The notes below the pieces were generated by a model that was given only the letters and a program-made list of their open reading frames with translations, did not search any database and had not been told where the DNA came from. A stretch of DNA of 64,000 nt from Prochlorococcus marinus CUG1433 (GTDB lineage Bacteria; Cyanobacteriota; Cyanobacteriia; PCC-6307; Cyanobiaceae): NCBI GenBank assembly GCA_017644425.1, contig JAEPLN010000001.1, positions 806,001-870,000 on the forward strand, in the 5' to 3' direction. Below, in pieces: positions 1-9,040 of this stretch. Each line of letters opens with the position of its first letter. The first letter of the stretch is position 1. A program made the translations under genes and the position numbers.

Positions 1-1
1 G

Positions 2-379
2 TCAACTAACGTTGACCCTTCTAATGCTGTAGATGTTACAAACCCAGCTGAAAATGTATCACCAAAAATTACCACTTCAAGCTCGCCCCAGAAGATAAAA
101 TTTGCAAAATTTTTAAATGAAAACAATATCGTTATGTATAGTGCATACTGGTGCCCACATTGCCACGATCAAAAACAATTATTTGGTAGAGAGGCAGTCA
201 AAGAATTAAAAATAGTTGAATGTGCAAGAGATGGTAAAGATAATGAGTATGAGCTATGCCAAACAAAAGGAATCAGTGGTTTTCCCTCTTGGGAAATAAA
301 TGGAGAAATCATTAGTGGTACTCGTAACCTAAGTGAATTAGCCATAAAGACAAGCTATCAAGGAGATTCTAATTTCTAA
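2..379 (+). CDS. VKOR-family protein, C-terminal thioredoxin-like domain (5' end outside window)
   Basis: The reading frame is open from the first bases of the window, so this is the C-terminal part of a longer gene. The visible part is a low-complexity Ser/Thr/Pro-rich linker followed by a thioredoxin-like segment with the motif YWCPHCHDQKQLF and, further on, GISGFPSWEINGE, the usual cis-Pro region. This matches the soluble domain fused to vitamin K epoxide reductase in cyanobacteria, which oxidises or isomerises periplasmic or lumenal disulfides using quinone as acceptor. The membrane VKOR domain itself is not visible, so the family call rests on the CPHC domain and on context. Its last 11 bases overlap the convergent nadB gene. 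Confidence 0.7.
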   Translation, partial: STNVDPSNAVDVTNPAENVSPKITTSSSPQKIKFAKFLNENNIVMYSAYWCPHCHDQKQLFGREAVKELKIVECARDGKDNEYELCQTKGISGFPSWEINGEIISGTRNLSELAIKTSYQGDSNF

Positions 380-2036
380 TAAATCTTTTATGAATTTTTT
401 GATCTAACTGTTGTCTAGTATGACATTCCCAATTTTTATCTTTATCTGGGAAATCATCTCTAAAATGCCCTCCCCTACTCTCTTCTCTAAATAAACAAGC
501 TTTTAATAAAGTCATAGTTGTTATTTGTCTATTCTTTAAATCAAGTAAAAGATTCAATGCTCTCCTATTGGGCTCACTAAGTTTGATTTTTTGATCAAAT
601 TCTATTTTTTCAAGACTATTTAGTAAAGCATTATTATGTAATTCATCGATATCATCTTGAATAACATTTTGGAATTTACTCATATTTAGCTTATTTCGAG
701 AGACACCTAAATTTAACCAACATAGTTTTCTTAGTTCATCAATTTTTTCAGCAATCTTAGAAATTTGATCTTCTTCCGGATCTTTAGTGTCAAACTCTTG
801 GGATGATCTATCATTTTGTACTAATTTAGGAGGATCATTTAAAACAATTGAAGACATTTTTCTCGCAAAAACAAGGCATTCCATCAGCGAATTACTTGCC
901 AATCTATTAGCACCATGAACACCAGTGGAAGCAACTTCTCCTACAGCATATAAACCTTTTCTTGTGGTAGATGCATTTAAATCACTTTTAACACCTCCCA
1001 TCCAATAGTGAGCTGCAGGAGCAACAGGAATAACCTCATTTAAAGGATTAACGCCATAATCCAGACATCTACTTAAGATAGTGGGAAATCTTTCTACAAT
1101 TTTTTCTGGATCAATATATCTAAGATCTAAGCCAACATGATCAATATTATTGTCATGCATATTCTTCATAATTGCCCTGCTTACTTGGTCTCTAGTGGCT
1201 AAATCACGATTTTTAAGATTTTTAACTGGACTTTCGCCATTTTTATCAACTAAAATAGCGCCTTCTCCTCTAAGTGCCTCAGATATTAAGAAACAAGGTG
1301 CTCCATAAAATTTTAAAGCCGTTGGATGAAATTGAACAAACTCTAAATCTTCAATAGCAGCTCCCGCTTTCCATGCTAAAGCTATTCCTTCTCCAGATGA
1401 TTGAGCAGGATTAGTTGTATTAGTGAATAAATGGCCACCTCCACCTGTAGCTAAAACAACAGCTCTCGATTGAATCCAATATAAATTCGCCCCATCAAGA
1501 ACCTGAACCCCTTTACATTCTTCGTTTTCAATAAGAAGTTCAGTTACTCTTACACCCCTACAGTGAAGAATATTTTTTTTATTTTCAACATGTTCTTCTA
1601 AAACTTCAACTAATGCTCTTCCTGTACGATCTTTTACATGCAAAACTCTTCTTCTAGAATGTGCTGCCTCTAAAGTAGTAGCTAGTTGATCATAACTTTG
1701 ATCAAAAACCATACCTAAATTCTGCAATCTATCCACGCAACCTGGAGCTTCCTTAACCAGCATTTCTACGGCCTGAAAATCACATAGTCCATCTCCTGCT
1801 TGTAAAGTATCATCAGCATGAAGATCGAATGAATCATCTTGTCTAATGACAGATGCTATTCCTCCTTGCGCCCATCTACTAGAAGATACCTTGCTAGTAT
1901 TTCTATTTAAAAGAAGCACTTTTAAATTTGTTGGTAATTCTAGGGAAGACATAAGACCTGCAGCCCCAGCACCTATAACGATTACATCCCAATTATTTAT
2001 TGGTATTAGGTCTTGAGAAAATGGAGGCCTAAGCAT
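369..2036 (-). CDS. nadB: L-aspartate oxidase
   Basis: FAD-dependent oxidase that converts L-aspartate to iminoaspartate, the first step of de novo NAD synthesis; NadA would use the product. The 555-residue protein has the FAD-binding GAGAAG at 22-27, RWAQGG at 54-59, the substrate-site histidine in QFHPTA (237), AHYWMGG near 342-348 and GEVASTGVHGANRLASNS at 366-383. All are typical of the succinate dehydrogenase/fumarate reductase flavoprotein family. AHYWMGG and the 555-residue length fit NadB better than SdhA or FrdA. It lies directly downstream of the DUF3120-like gene: the stop of that gene and the nadB start share base 2036, suggesting co-transcription. Confidence 0.93.
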   Translation of the reverse strand: MLRPPFSQDLIPINNWDVIVIGAGAAGLMSSLELPTNLKVLLLNRNTSKVSSSRWAQGGIASVIRQDDSFDLHADDTLQAGDGLCDFQAVEMLVKEAPGCVDRLQNLGMVFDQSYDQLATTLEAAHSRRRVLHVKDRTGRALVEVLEEHVENKKNILHCRGVRVTELLIENEECKGVQVLDGANLYWIQSRAVVLATGGGGHLFTNTTNPAQSSGEGIALAWKAGAAIEDLEFVQFHPTALKFYGAPCFLISEALRGEGAILVDKNGESPVKNLKNRDLATRDQVSRAIMKNMHDNNIDHVGLDLRYIDPEKIVERFPTILSRCLDYGVNPLNEVIPVAPAAHYWMGGVKSDLNASTTRKGLYAVGEVASTGVHGANRLASNSLMECLVFARKMSSIVLNDPPKLVQNDRSSQEFDTKDPEEDQISKIAEKIDELRKLCWLNLGVSRNKLNMSKFQNVIQDDIDELHNNALLNSLEKIEFDQKIKLSEPNRRALNLLLDLKNRQITTMTLLKACLFREESRGGHFRDDFPDKDKNWECHTRQQLDQKIHKRFIRN

Positions 2037-2803
2037 TAAACCAGTCCACTAAAAGTTGGCTGCAGAATTGCTAAAGCAATAAAAATACTATCAACAATGA
2101 GTGTCGTTTGAATTACATAACTAGAAACCAATAATGCCTTACCACTAGTAGTATTAATAGTTGCAGAATCAAAAATTTCTTTTGAAATAAACCATAGTAT
2201 AAGTCCAATAATAAGGATAGTCGATAACGATTTTATATGAATAAGATTCTCAGAGGTATTTTGAAGAATTATTGGTGCAGTTTCAGCATCTGCTGTAATA
2301 ACCTCCCTCCATTGATCCATTATTCCGATTAAAAAAATTGTAATATCAGTAACCGCAGTTCCAAATAGAGATGAGATATAAAAACTAGAACCAATTCTCC
2401 AATTAGTGTTGAGTCCAATTAACGCTAGAGGGAGAACAACAGCTTCAACAGGAATGTGCAAAATTGGGAATGGACTTAACCAACCCCAGAATAAACACCC
2501 ACCTAGCCAACTCCCTGATACACCAAGTAATAATGAACTGACAATAAACCATTTTTTTGTTCCCTTTTGACTCAAAATAAATGATCCGAAGAGAATAACA
2601 AAAGTAAAACAAAGAGCACTAATTGGTTCTAATCTAACCCAAGGGGCTTGAATAAATATAGGTAAAATGACAAAAAAAGAGGACCAAAATCTTAAAGAAA
2701 TTGGCCTCGATAAAAAAGTACTTTCGTATGAATCAACTGTTTTATGCAAGTCATAGTTAAATTTATCTTTCACTTCTAAGTTTTTCGTAAGTAAATCTTT
2801 CAA
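2036..2803 (-). CDS. DUF3120-like multi-pass membrane protein
   Basis: A 255-residue integral membrane protein of unknown function. About seven hydrophobic stretches can be seen (roughly 40-55, 62-78, 88-110, 115-130, 138-160, 193-208 and 228-250), after a charged cytoplasmic-looking N-terminus of about 30 residues. The segment with LGVSGSWLGGCLFWGW and HIPVEAVVLPLALIG resembles the cyanobacterial DUF3120 family as I remember it; this is recall, not a search. It is upstream of and touching nadB, so it probably shares its transcript. Neither the sequence nor the position assigns a substrate. Confidence 0.6.
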   Translation of the reverse strand: MKDLLTKNLEVKDKFNYDLHKTVDSYESTFLSRPISLRFWSSFFVILPIFIQAPWVRLEPISALCFTFVILFGSFILSQKGTKKWFIVSSLLLGVSGSWLGGCLFWGWLSPFPILHIPVEAVVLPLALIGLNTNWRIGSSFYISSLFGTAVTDITIFLIGIMDQWREVITADAETAPIILQNTSENLIHIKSLSTILIIGLILWFISKEIFDSATINTTSGKALLVSSYVIQTTLIVDSIFIALAILQPTFSGLV

Positions 2804-2989
2804 TGAATAAAATTTATTAGTTAATTTAATTAATTTAAATTGTGGTTTAAAAAACTGCGAATATTATATTTTAATAAATTAAAGGCCCTTAAATTCACAA
2901 CTTTATTAAGTATTTTAAAAGTATTTAATACACTTTGAGACATTTATAAGTTTAAAATAAAAAGATAGAGGAATATTTGGAATTTAATT

Positions 2990-4390
2990 GTGTGGCAGGA
3001 AATTAATTACAAAGAAGATTCTAATGATCTTTTGGTTCCCCATATTTCTTATAAAATAAATCCTGCAGAAATTGAAAGTATTGAAGCTAATTCCATCGCT
3101 CAAGAAATAGGATTTGAGTCGGGTGATTCTATAATTAGTATTAATGGGAAAAAACCAAGAGATTTAATTGATTATCAGATTCTCATTAGTGAAGAAATTT
3201 TAGAAATATCAGTCTTAGATAAAAACCTTAAAATTCATAATATAAATATTGAAAAAGATCAAGATGCCAATTTAGGTATTAATTTTAAAGATGCGTTATT
3301 TGATTCAATTAAGCAATGCAATAATAGATGTCCATTTTGTTTTATAGATCAACAGCCAAGTGGTAAAAGAAAAAGTCTTTACATAAAAGATGATGATTAT
3401 AGATTAAGCTTCCTATATGGATCTTATCTAACCCTCACAAATTTAAAAAAAGAAGACTGGGAAAGAATTTCCACACAAAAACTTTCCCCACTCTTTATTT
3501 CGGTTCATGCAACTGATCCTGCTACTCGAGAAAAATTATTAAAAAATAAAAAAGCTGGAGTAATTCTTGATCAAATTGCCTGGTTTGAAAGAAACTCAAT
3601 TCAAATACATGCCCAAATTGTTGTATGTCCAGATATAAATGACGGTAAGATTCTTGAAAAATCAATTTTTGAGCTTGCTAGATTCTATAAACAAACTTCT
3701 CAAACAGTTCTCTCAGTGGCAATAGTTCCTGTTGGACTTACAAAATTTAGGCCTGAAAATGATGGATTGAAATCAATAAGCTCAGAATACGCGATAAAAA
3801 CCATCAATCAAGTTGAAAGGATACAAGAATCGTTACAAATTAGTCTTGGGACTCGTTTTTGTTGGCTGGCGGACGAATGGTATTTAATAGCGGGTATAGA
3901 TTTACCTAGTTACAACACTTATGAGAATATGCCGCAAGAATCTAATGGAGTAGGGTCTATTAGAAGCTTTCTAAAAACATTAAATGAGAGGACTAAAAGT
4001 TTACCCCAGAAAGTAAAAAAACCAAAAACAGTTAGTTGGATAGTTGGTAAATTAGTTTATGAATCCCTCATTCCTACAGTTAAAAAATTAAATTTAATTG
4101 ATGGATTAAAGATTAATTTATATGGTTTATCTAGCATTTACTGGGGACAAGAGCAAGTTGTGACTGGTCTTCTAACTGGAGAAGATCTCATTTGCGGACT
4201 GCGAAATAAGGACTTAGGAGAGGGTATATACATACCATCAATAATGTTAAAAATTAATACTGATTTATTTCTTGACGATAAAAATATTAAAGAAGTAGAA
4301 AAGCAATTGAATACCCAAATTCACATTCTTGATGATTCGAATGATATTATAAATACTTTGATTGGCGAACCTAATAAATTAATATTATAA
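2990..4390 (+). CDS. Cyanobacterial radical-SAM-like FeS protein with N-terminal PDZ (DUF512 family)
   Basis: A 466-residue protein with a short PDZ-like start (SIAQEIGFESGDSIISING, about 35-53) followed by an iron-sulfur motif C110-x3-C114-x2-C117 in CNNRCPFCFID, then a TIM-barrel-like body and a C-terminal DUF512-type region. This arrangement is the conserved cyanobacterial FeS oxidoreductase family described in TIGR03279. The reaction is unknown. The start is GTG at 2990, because an in-frame TAG lies about 24 bases upstream and no ATG is available between them. The TolC-like gene begins 3 bases after its stop, which suggests shared transcription but not shared function. Confidence 0.8.
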   Translation: MWQEINYKEDSNDLLVPHISYKINPAEIESIEANSIAQEIGFESGDSIISINGKKPRDLIDYQILISEEILEISVLDKNLKIHNINIEKDQDANLGINFKDALFDSIKQCNNRCPFCFIDQQPSGKRKSLYIKDDDYRLSFLYGSYLTLTNLKKEDWERISTQKLSPLFISVHATDPATREKLLKNKKAGVILDQIAWFERNSIQIHAQIVVCPDINDGKILEKSIFELARFYKQTSQTVLSVAIVPVGLTKFRPENDGLKSISSEYAIKTINQVERIQESLQISLGTRFCWLADEWYLIAGIDLPSYNTYENMPQESNGVGSIRSFLKTLNERTKSLPQKVKKPKTVSWIVGKLVYESLIPTVKKLNLIDGLKINLYGLSSIYWGQEQVVTGLLTGEDLICGLRNKDLGEGIYIPSIMLKINTDLFLDDKNIKEVEKQLNTQIHILDDSNDIINTLIGEPNKLIL

Positions 4391-4393
4391 AAA

Positions 4394-5821
4394 ATGCTTA
4401 GAAAAGTAAAAAATTCTATTTTAATTTTGCCTCTTGCTCTTTTTGTTAACTCTTTAGAGGTAATATCGAGCGAAAAAAAAGACTTAATAGATAAATTTTT
4501 AGAAGAAAAATCAAATTTACCTTTTATCAATTATCAAGAGATAGAAAAAATTGTCTTAAATAATGAAGAGTTGAAATCATTAAAAAATTTAGTTACCTCA
4601 GCAAGCTTTAATCTTTCAAGTCAAATTAGCCAAAGATATCCATCCTTAGATTTTCAAGCCAATGGGTTACCAAAATATGTTTCAGGTAAAAAGTATAGTA
4701 GTAATTCGGAGACTTTAAAAACATCACAATTTACGGCAAATCCTTCTCTTAATTTAAAATGGGATTTAATAGACCCACTCAGGGGATCCGATATCAAAAT
4801 TGCCAAAGAAAATTTTAAAATTGCAGAAAATAATTATGAGATTAAGAAAAAAGATTTAATTCAAGAAGCAAGATTGAGGTATCACAAATACCAAAAGTCA
4901 TTTCAAGAAATACAAAATAAAAAATTTACCCTTGACTTATCAACTACAAGTTTAAATAATGCCAAGGCAAAGTTAGACGCTGGAATAGGTACAAAATTTG
5001 AGGTTCTTGAAGCAGATGCTCAATTGTCTCGAGATAAACAATCTCTTAATGAAAAGAAAATTGAACATAAAATCAACCAAATTTCGCTCAAAGAGATTCT
5101 TAACATAAAAGGAGATTTTGAAATTACTAAAGAGCAAAACCTAGAAGGTTTTTGGAATCATAGATTAAATAAAAATATTGCTGAGGGTTTAAATGAAAAT
5201 CTTTCTTTAAAAAATCTCATTCTTCAAAAATCTATTAAAGATAGCCAAGCAAAAAGTTTTTTATCTCAAAATAAACCCAATATTTACATAAGCAACACAT
5301 TCGCAAGTACATTTTCCAAGGGTGACTCTCTATCTAGTAATATTAATTCTGAAAAATCTGGATCTAACTATACAAATACAATCAGTTTAAATTTTACATG
5401 GAGTATTTTTAATGGCGGAAAGTCTAAAAACTCTTATAAATCAAAAATAGCAGAAGCAGAATCTGAGGAATATGCTTACAAAAATCTAAAAAATGTTTTA
5501 ACTACAAATATTAGTAAAGCCTATATGAATCTAAAATTAAATGAAGAAAAAATAATCTCTTCTCAAAAAGAAATCGAATCAAGCAAAGAGTCCGTAAGGC
5601 TTTCCAGACTTAGATATGATGTTGGCATATCAACCCTCAAAGATGTACTTGTAAGACAAAGTGAATTAAGTAATGCAATATCAAAAAACATAAATGCTAA
5701 ATACAATTACAATGTAAATATAGATGAATTGGAAAGATTAACTTTTCTTGAAAAAAGTAAAAATTGTTTGGATAACAATAATAATAAAAATATAGATTCT
5801 TTTTGCAATAGTTTAATATGA
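4394..5821 (+). CDS. TolC-like outer membrane efflux channel protein
   Basis: A 475-residue protein with a hydrophobic N-terminal signal (LILPLALFVNSL, about 10-21) and two copies of the outer-membrane efflux protein (OEP) repeat. The repeats are long Gln/Asn/Lys/Ser-rich helices interrupted by β-strand-like segments such as TNTISLNFTWSIFNGGKSKNS. The second half contains the classical helix-turn RLRYDVGISTLKDVLVRQSEL. It should form the outer-membrane tunnel of a type I secretion or tripartite efflux system. No inner-membrane ABC pump or membrane-fusion protein lies beside it, so its partner is not identifiable here. The last bases overlap the next gene by ATGA. Confidence 0.85.
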   Translation: MLRKVKNSILILPLALFVNSLEVISSEKKDLIDKFLEEKSNLPFINYQEIEKIVLNNEELKSLKNLVTSASFNLSSQISQRYPSLDFQANGLPKYVSGKKYSSNSETLKTSQFTANPSLNLKWDLIDPLRGSDIKIAKENFKIAENNYEIKKKDLIQEARLRYHKYQKSFQEIQNKKFTLDLSTTSLNNAKAKLDAGIGTKFEVLEADAQLSRDKQSLNEKKIEHKINQISLKEILNIKGDFEITKEQNLEGFWNHRLNKNIAEGLNENLSLKNLILQKSIKDSQAKSFLSQNKPNIYISNTFASTFSKGDSLSSNINSEKSGSNYTNTISLNFTWSIFNGGKSKNSYKSKIAEAESEEYAYKNLKNVLTTNISKAYMNLKLNEEKIISSQKEIESSKESVRLSRLRYDVGISTLKDVLVRQSELSNAISKNINAKYNYNVNIDELERLTFLEKSKNCLDNNNNKNIDSFCNSLI

Positions 5822-6633
5822 ATCTACCCAATTTAACTAATAAACAATTAAGTAAATTAGACTCGTTATTTGAGTTAGTTAGTCAAAGACAAAAAAAAGA
5901 TTTTGGAAATATAAGTGCTAGCAATAAAGCAGACGGATCATTGTTAACAAGTTGCGATTTATGGAGTGATAAAACAATAGTAGATGGTCTGGCTGCAATA
6001 GCCCCAGGCGAGGGCGTCTTAAGTGAAGAGGGAGGGAAGTTAATTCCAAACACAAAAGCTTATTGGGTTGTCGATCCACTTGATGGGACAACAAATTTTG
6101 CTGCAGGCATTCCTTACTGGTCTATATCAGTCGCGAGGTTTGTTGATGGCAAACCGGAATCTTCTTTTTTAATAATCCCAACATTGAAAAAAAAGTTTGT
6201 ATCTATTAAAGGCAAAGGGGTTTGGTTAAATAATAAGAAAATAAATCCTAGTCAAAATAATCACCAAAGTGAATGCATTTCTTTATGCAGTAGGTCTATA
6301 AAAATTTTACAAAAAAATCCAAACTCAGTATTTCCTGGCAAAATCAGGCTTTTAGGTGTATCTAGTTTAAATCTAACGAGTGTAGCGATGGGTCAAACTT
6401 TCGGAGCTATAGAATCAACCCCCAAAATATGGGACATTGCAGCAGCCTGGCTGCTATTAGAAGAACTCAATTGTTCTATAACCTGGTTAGAAACAAACCC
6501 TTTAAATTTAGTTGCAGGACAAAACTTAAGCGATGTTAATTTCCCATTAATTGCCTGTAGATCGATAGAAAAAATTAAAATCTTAAAACCATGGGGTGAC
6601 TTATTAATAGATAAACAGTTGCATCATAAATAA
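5818..6633 (+). CDS. Inositol monophosphatase family phosphatase
   Basis: A Mg2+-dependent sugar-phosphate phosphatase of the IMPase/SuhB/CysQ superfamily, 271 residues, the usual length. Both family signatures are present: the metal-binding EE pair at 70-71 with DPLDGTTNF at 86-94, and WDIAAAWLLLEE near 205-216. The substrate cannot be read from the sequence; cyanobacterial relatives include inositol-phosphate and histidinol-phosphate phosphatases. The ATG overlaps the stop of the TolC-like gene (ATGA), so translation is probably coupled. Confidence 0.85.
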   Translation: MNLPNLTNKQLSKLDSLFELVSQRQKKDFGNISASNKADGSLLTSCDLWSDKTIVDGLAAIAPGEGVLSEEGGKLIPNTKAYWVVDPLDGTTNFAAGIPYWSISVARFVDGKPESSFLIIPTLKKKFVSIKGKGVWLNNKKINPSQNNHQSECISLCSRSIKILQKNPNSVFPGKIRLLGVSSLNLTSVAMGQTFGAIESTPKIWDIAAAWLLLEELNCSITWLETNPLNLVAGQNLSDVNFPLIACRSIEKIKILKPWGDLLIDKQLHHK

Positions 6634-6706
6634 ATAATCGCTTGAAAAATTTCTTAATTAGATACAATAAAAAATAAATAAAAAAAAATATTTGAAGAAA
6701 ATTAAT

Positions 6707-7621
6707 ATGCAGCGAAGCTCAACATGGATCCTGAAAAGTTTATGGGGAGCTTGTGAAAGATGGAGCAAATCTGATTGCATTGATTTAAGTGCTGCCTTTG
6801 CTTACTACACACTACAATCATTTTTTCCTATTCTTCTAATTTCTCTTTCAATAGCATCGTGGTTCCTAGGTAAACAAGAGGGATTAGACCAACAAATAAT
6901 TTCTATTGCTGCTCAGCTTTTACCCCCTTCAGTAGTTGAATTAGTAGAAACAACATTATTTAATTTGATTGATCAAGGTTTTGGAGCAGGCATTCTAGGA
7001 GCTATGTTTTTGCTTTTTACAGCAGGAAATGCATATCTATCTCTTCAGAGAGGTTCAGATAGGCTTTGGGAAGACGAACTTCCTTCAAAAAAAGAAAATG
7101 CTGCTTGGAGAGTTCAAGCTTCGAGGTTTCTCCGAAATAGAATTGAAGCCTTTTTAATAGTATTCTTTATAGGTTTTTTAATGGTACTCGATCAAATTAG
7201 TGCAAATCTTAGAATGATCCCAAGTAACGTTTTAGAAAATCTCTCAAAATCTAATAATTTAATTTCAGATTTATTATTAAAGTTGCCTCTATTACAAGTT
7301 GGTCAGTTTGCAGTACCACTAATTGGCTTTTCTTTAATGGCTCTTTTATTACAAGCCCTATTACCTAGTAGAAAAGTCCCTTTAAGACCACTACTGCCTG
7401 GATCTTTTCTTATCGGTATTGGTCTAACCACTTTGAACTTAGCAGTCAGTAAAAGTATTCTCTCACTTGGTGCAAGATTTCAGGCATATGGTTTTATTGG
7501 AGGTTTTCTTGTACTTACTTTATGGGTATGGCTACTAGGAGTGATTTTATATTTCGGACAGTGTTGGAGCGTAGTTATTGCTAGTATGTCCTTAGTAAAT
7601 AAAAAAAGACATCATAGATAA
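6707..7621 (+). CDS. YihY/BrkB-type multi-pass membrane protein
   Basis: A six-helix membrane protein of the YihY/virulence factor BrkB family, once misnamed ribonuclease BN. Family hallmarks are SAAFAYYTLQSFFPILL near the N-terminus, FTAGNAYLSLQRGSDRLW in the middle, and the C-terminal pair LLPGSFLIGIGLTTLNLAV and GFIGGFLVLTLWVWLLGVILYFG. I prefer the ATG at 6707 (304 residues) to the upstream in-frame TTG at 6692. The function is unknown; a transporter or envelope role is usually assumed. A weak promoter-like pair (TTGAAA and TACAAT about 15 bases apart) lies in the 58-base gap upstream. Confidence 0.8.
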   Translation: MQRSSTWILKSLWGACERWSKSDCIDLSAAFAYYTLQSFFPILLISLSIASWFLGKQEGLDQQIISIAAQLLPPSVVELVETTLFNLIDQGFGAGILGAMFLLFTAGNAYLSLQRGSDRLWEDELPSKKENAAWRVQASRFLRNRIEAFLIVFFIGFLMVLDQISANLRMIPSNVLENLSKSNNLISDLLLKLPLLQVGQFAVPLIGFSLMALLLQALLPSRKVPLRPLLPGSFLIGIGLTTLNLAVSKSILSLGARFQAYGFIGGFLVLTLWVWLLGVILYFGQCWSVVIASMSLVNKKRHHR

Positions 7622-7632
7622 CAATAATTAAA

Positions 7633-7974
7633 ATGTATTATTTTCTTAAAGGTAATAAAAATTTTCTTACATATTTATTGATAATACTTATAGTCATTCC
7701 AATTTTTGGAATTAACTTTTTCATAAGTCTCTTAAGTAATATCCTATTACTTTTATTGCTAATCCCTCTTTTATTATTAGTTTTAGTGTTTATAGGTTTT
7801 AACTCTTACAAATCTAAAATTAATAGATGTAGTAGCTGTGGTTCTATATCATTAGGTTTCAGTGATACCTGTATTAATTGTGGGGCAGATTTAGAAAATT
7901 TAAGCCAAGGTAATCAATTGGATAAAAAGCCTAGTGATAGTATCGTTGAAGTAAAGGCAGAAGAAATAAAATAA
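7633..7974 (+). CDS. Small membrane protein with C-terminal zinc ribbon
   Basis: A 113-residue protein with two adjacent hydrophobic segments (about 12-33 and 35-57) followed by a cytosolic zinc-ribbon knuckle formed by C66-x2-C69 and C80-x2-C83 (RCSSCG and CINCG), then an acidic tail. It follows the YihY/BrkB gene by 11 bases on the same strand, so the two are probably co-transcribed. No family name is recognised. The zinc knuckle suggests a structural or protein-protein role. Confidence 0.7.
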   Translation: MYYFLKGNKNFLTYLLIILIVIPIFGINFFISLLSNILLLLLLIPLLLLVLVFIGFNSYKSKINRCSSCGSISLGFSDTCINCGADLENLSQGNQLDKKPSDSIVEVKAEEIK

Positions 7975-7978
7975 AAAT

Positions 7979-8125
7979 CTAACCTATTCCAATTTGCCTA
8001 AGAATACTTTGTCCAGTTATTAATTCAGTGCCAAGACCGATTAGAATGCCCATCATTGCCATTCGGCCATTCCAAGTTTCTGCAAAATTCACGAAACCAA
8101 ATCTTGGTTGATTGTCATTATTCAT
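7979..8125 (-). CDS. hli: High-light-inducible protein (single-helix LHC-like)
   Basis: A 48-residue protein. It begins MNNDNQPRFGFVNFAETWN and carries the chlorophyll-binding helix AETWNGRMAMMGILIGLGTE, which fits the ExxNxRxAMxG motif of HLIP/SCP proteins; the C-terminus is GQSILRQIG. These proteins bind chlorophyll and carotenoid, quench excess excitation and associate with photosystem II assembly modules in the thylakoid. The gene converges on the zinc-ribbon membrane gene, with only 4 bases between the stop codons. Prochlorococcus genomes carry many hli copies; this is one of two in the window. Confidence 0.88.
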   Translation of the reverse strand: MNNDNQPRFGFVNFAETWNGRMAMMGILIGLGTELITGQSILRQIGIG

Positions 8126-8193
8126 AATTAACAAAACTTCTTTAGTAATATTTTAACGTTTTGAGGAACTATTTATGATGAATAATAAATTAT

Positions 8194-8577
8194 TTATTTA
8201 ACGTGTCTAACACCATCAACAGGTCGATACTCATCTCCGGTTAATTCCTCATACACAATAGCTGGCAATCCAGTATCAAACATTGTTTGCAATGCTTCTT
8301 TTAGCATAGGATTCCATCCTCCAGTGCTAACTTTACCGTGTCTTACAGTCCAATCCCAAGTGCCTTGAAGATCTCTTGGCAATCTACCTTCTCTATCTCT
8401 TCGAGCAACTAAATCTAGAGACTCTACTATACCAACAATAACTGGATTCTTACCATAAGAAGGGGTTAAACTTAGTTCAAGCCTAACAGGATCTTCTTTA
8501 ACCATTTTCAAACGAAACCTTGGCGGCAATTTTAAAGATCTTATGACAGCTGAGACAATTTTTGTTCTTAATTCCAA
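8194..8577 (-). CDS. Conserved-looking soluble protein of unknown function
   Basis: A 127-residue protein, mixed α/β in appearance and without membrane segments. It is rich in charged pairs (VARRDREGRLPRDLQG) and has a Trp-containing segment GTWDWTVRHGKVSTGGWNPML that looks like a conserved core. The composition is that of a real protein: no low-complexity runs and good codon use. I do not recognise the family. It lies 25 bases downstream of the DUF2973-like gene on the same strand and may share a transcript with it. Confidence 0.6.
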   Translation of the reverse strand: MELRTKIVSAVIRSLKLPPRFRLKMVKEDPVRLELSLTPSYGKNPVIVGIVESLDLVARRDREGRLPRDLQGTWDWTVRHGKVSTGGWNPMLKEALQTMFDTGLPAIVYEELTGDEYRPVDGVRHVK

Positions 8578-8602
8578 TGTGTTTTCCTTAAATTTAGTTT
8601 AA

Positions 8603-8866
8603 CTAATCAGTTGTTGAACCCTTCTCTTCTAAAGTAGAGTCATTATCGTTTGAAAATCTTACAGTTAAAAGCTCTTCTTCAGTTATGTTTCCTGCTTTAT
8701 CTAAGAGTTCTGGATGAACTGTATATTTTTTTTGTTTAAAATTAGAAGTACCGTAACGATTTTTTTCTACCCTAGGTATATTCCAACCATTTGACATTAC
8801 TTTAAACGCTTTCCAAACTAGATAGGTCAAGGCTGCGGAATAAATAATTGGAAAAAGAATAGTCAT
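8603..8866 (-). CDS. DUF2973-like small membrane-anchored protein
   Basis: An 87-residue protein with one N-terminal transmembrane helix (about 3-22, ILFPIIYSAALTYLVWKAF). The cytosolic segment YTVHPELLDKAGNITEEELLTVRF matches the HPELLDxxGxxxxEELLxxR pattern I associate with the cyanobacterial DUF2973 family. The function is unknown. It probably forms a two-gene unit with the 127-residue gene downstream. Confidence 0.6.
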   Translation of the reverse strand: MTILFPIIYSAALTYLVWKAFKVMSNGWNIPRVEKNRYGTSNFKQKKYTVHPELLDKAGNITEEELLTVRFSNDNDSTLEEKGSTTD

Positions 8867-9040
8867 TAAACTTATAAATTAATTAGATATTTGATTAATA
8901 TCATAGCCGTAAAAAAAGAAAATTAGCTATTTTAAGTTAATAAATTGTTCTCTAAATCAAATTAATTTTATTTAGTAGTTATATTAAAACAAAGATAAAT
9001 TACTCATTTAAACTTTTATAAGAGCATAAGAAAATTAAAA

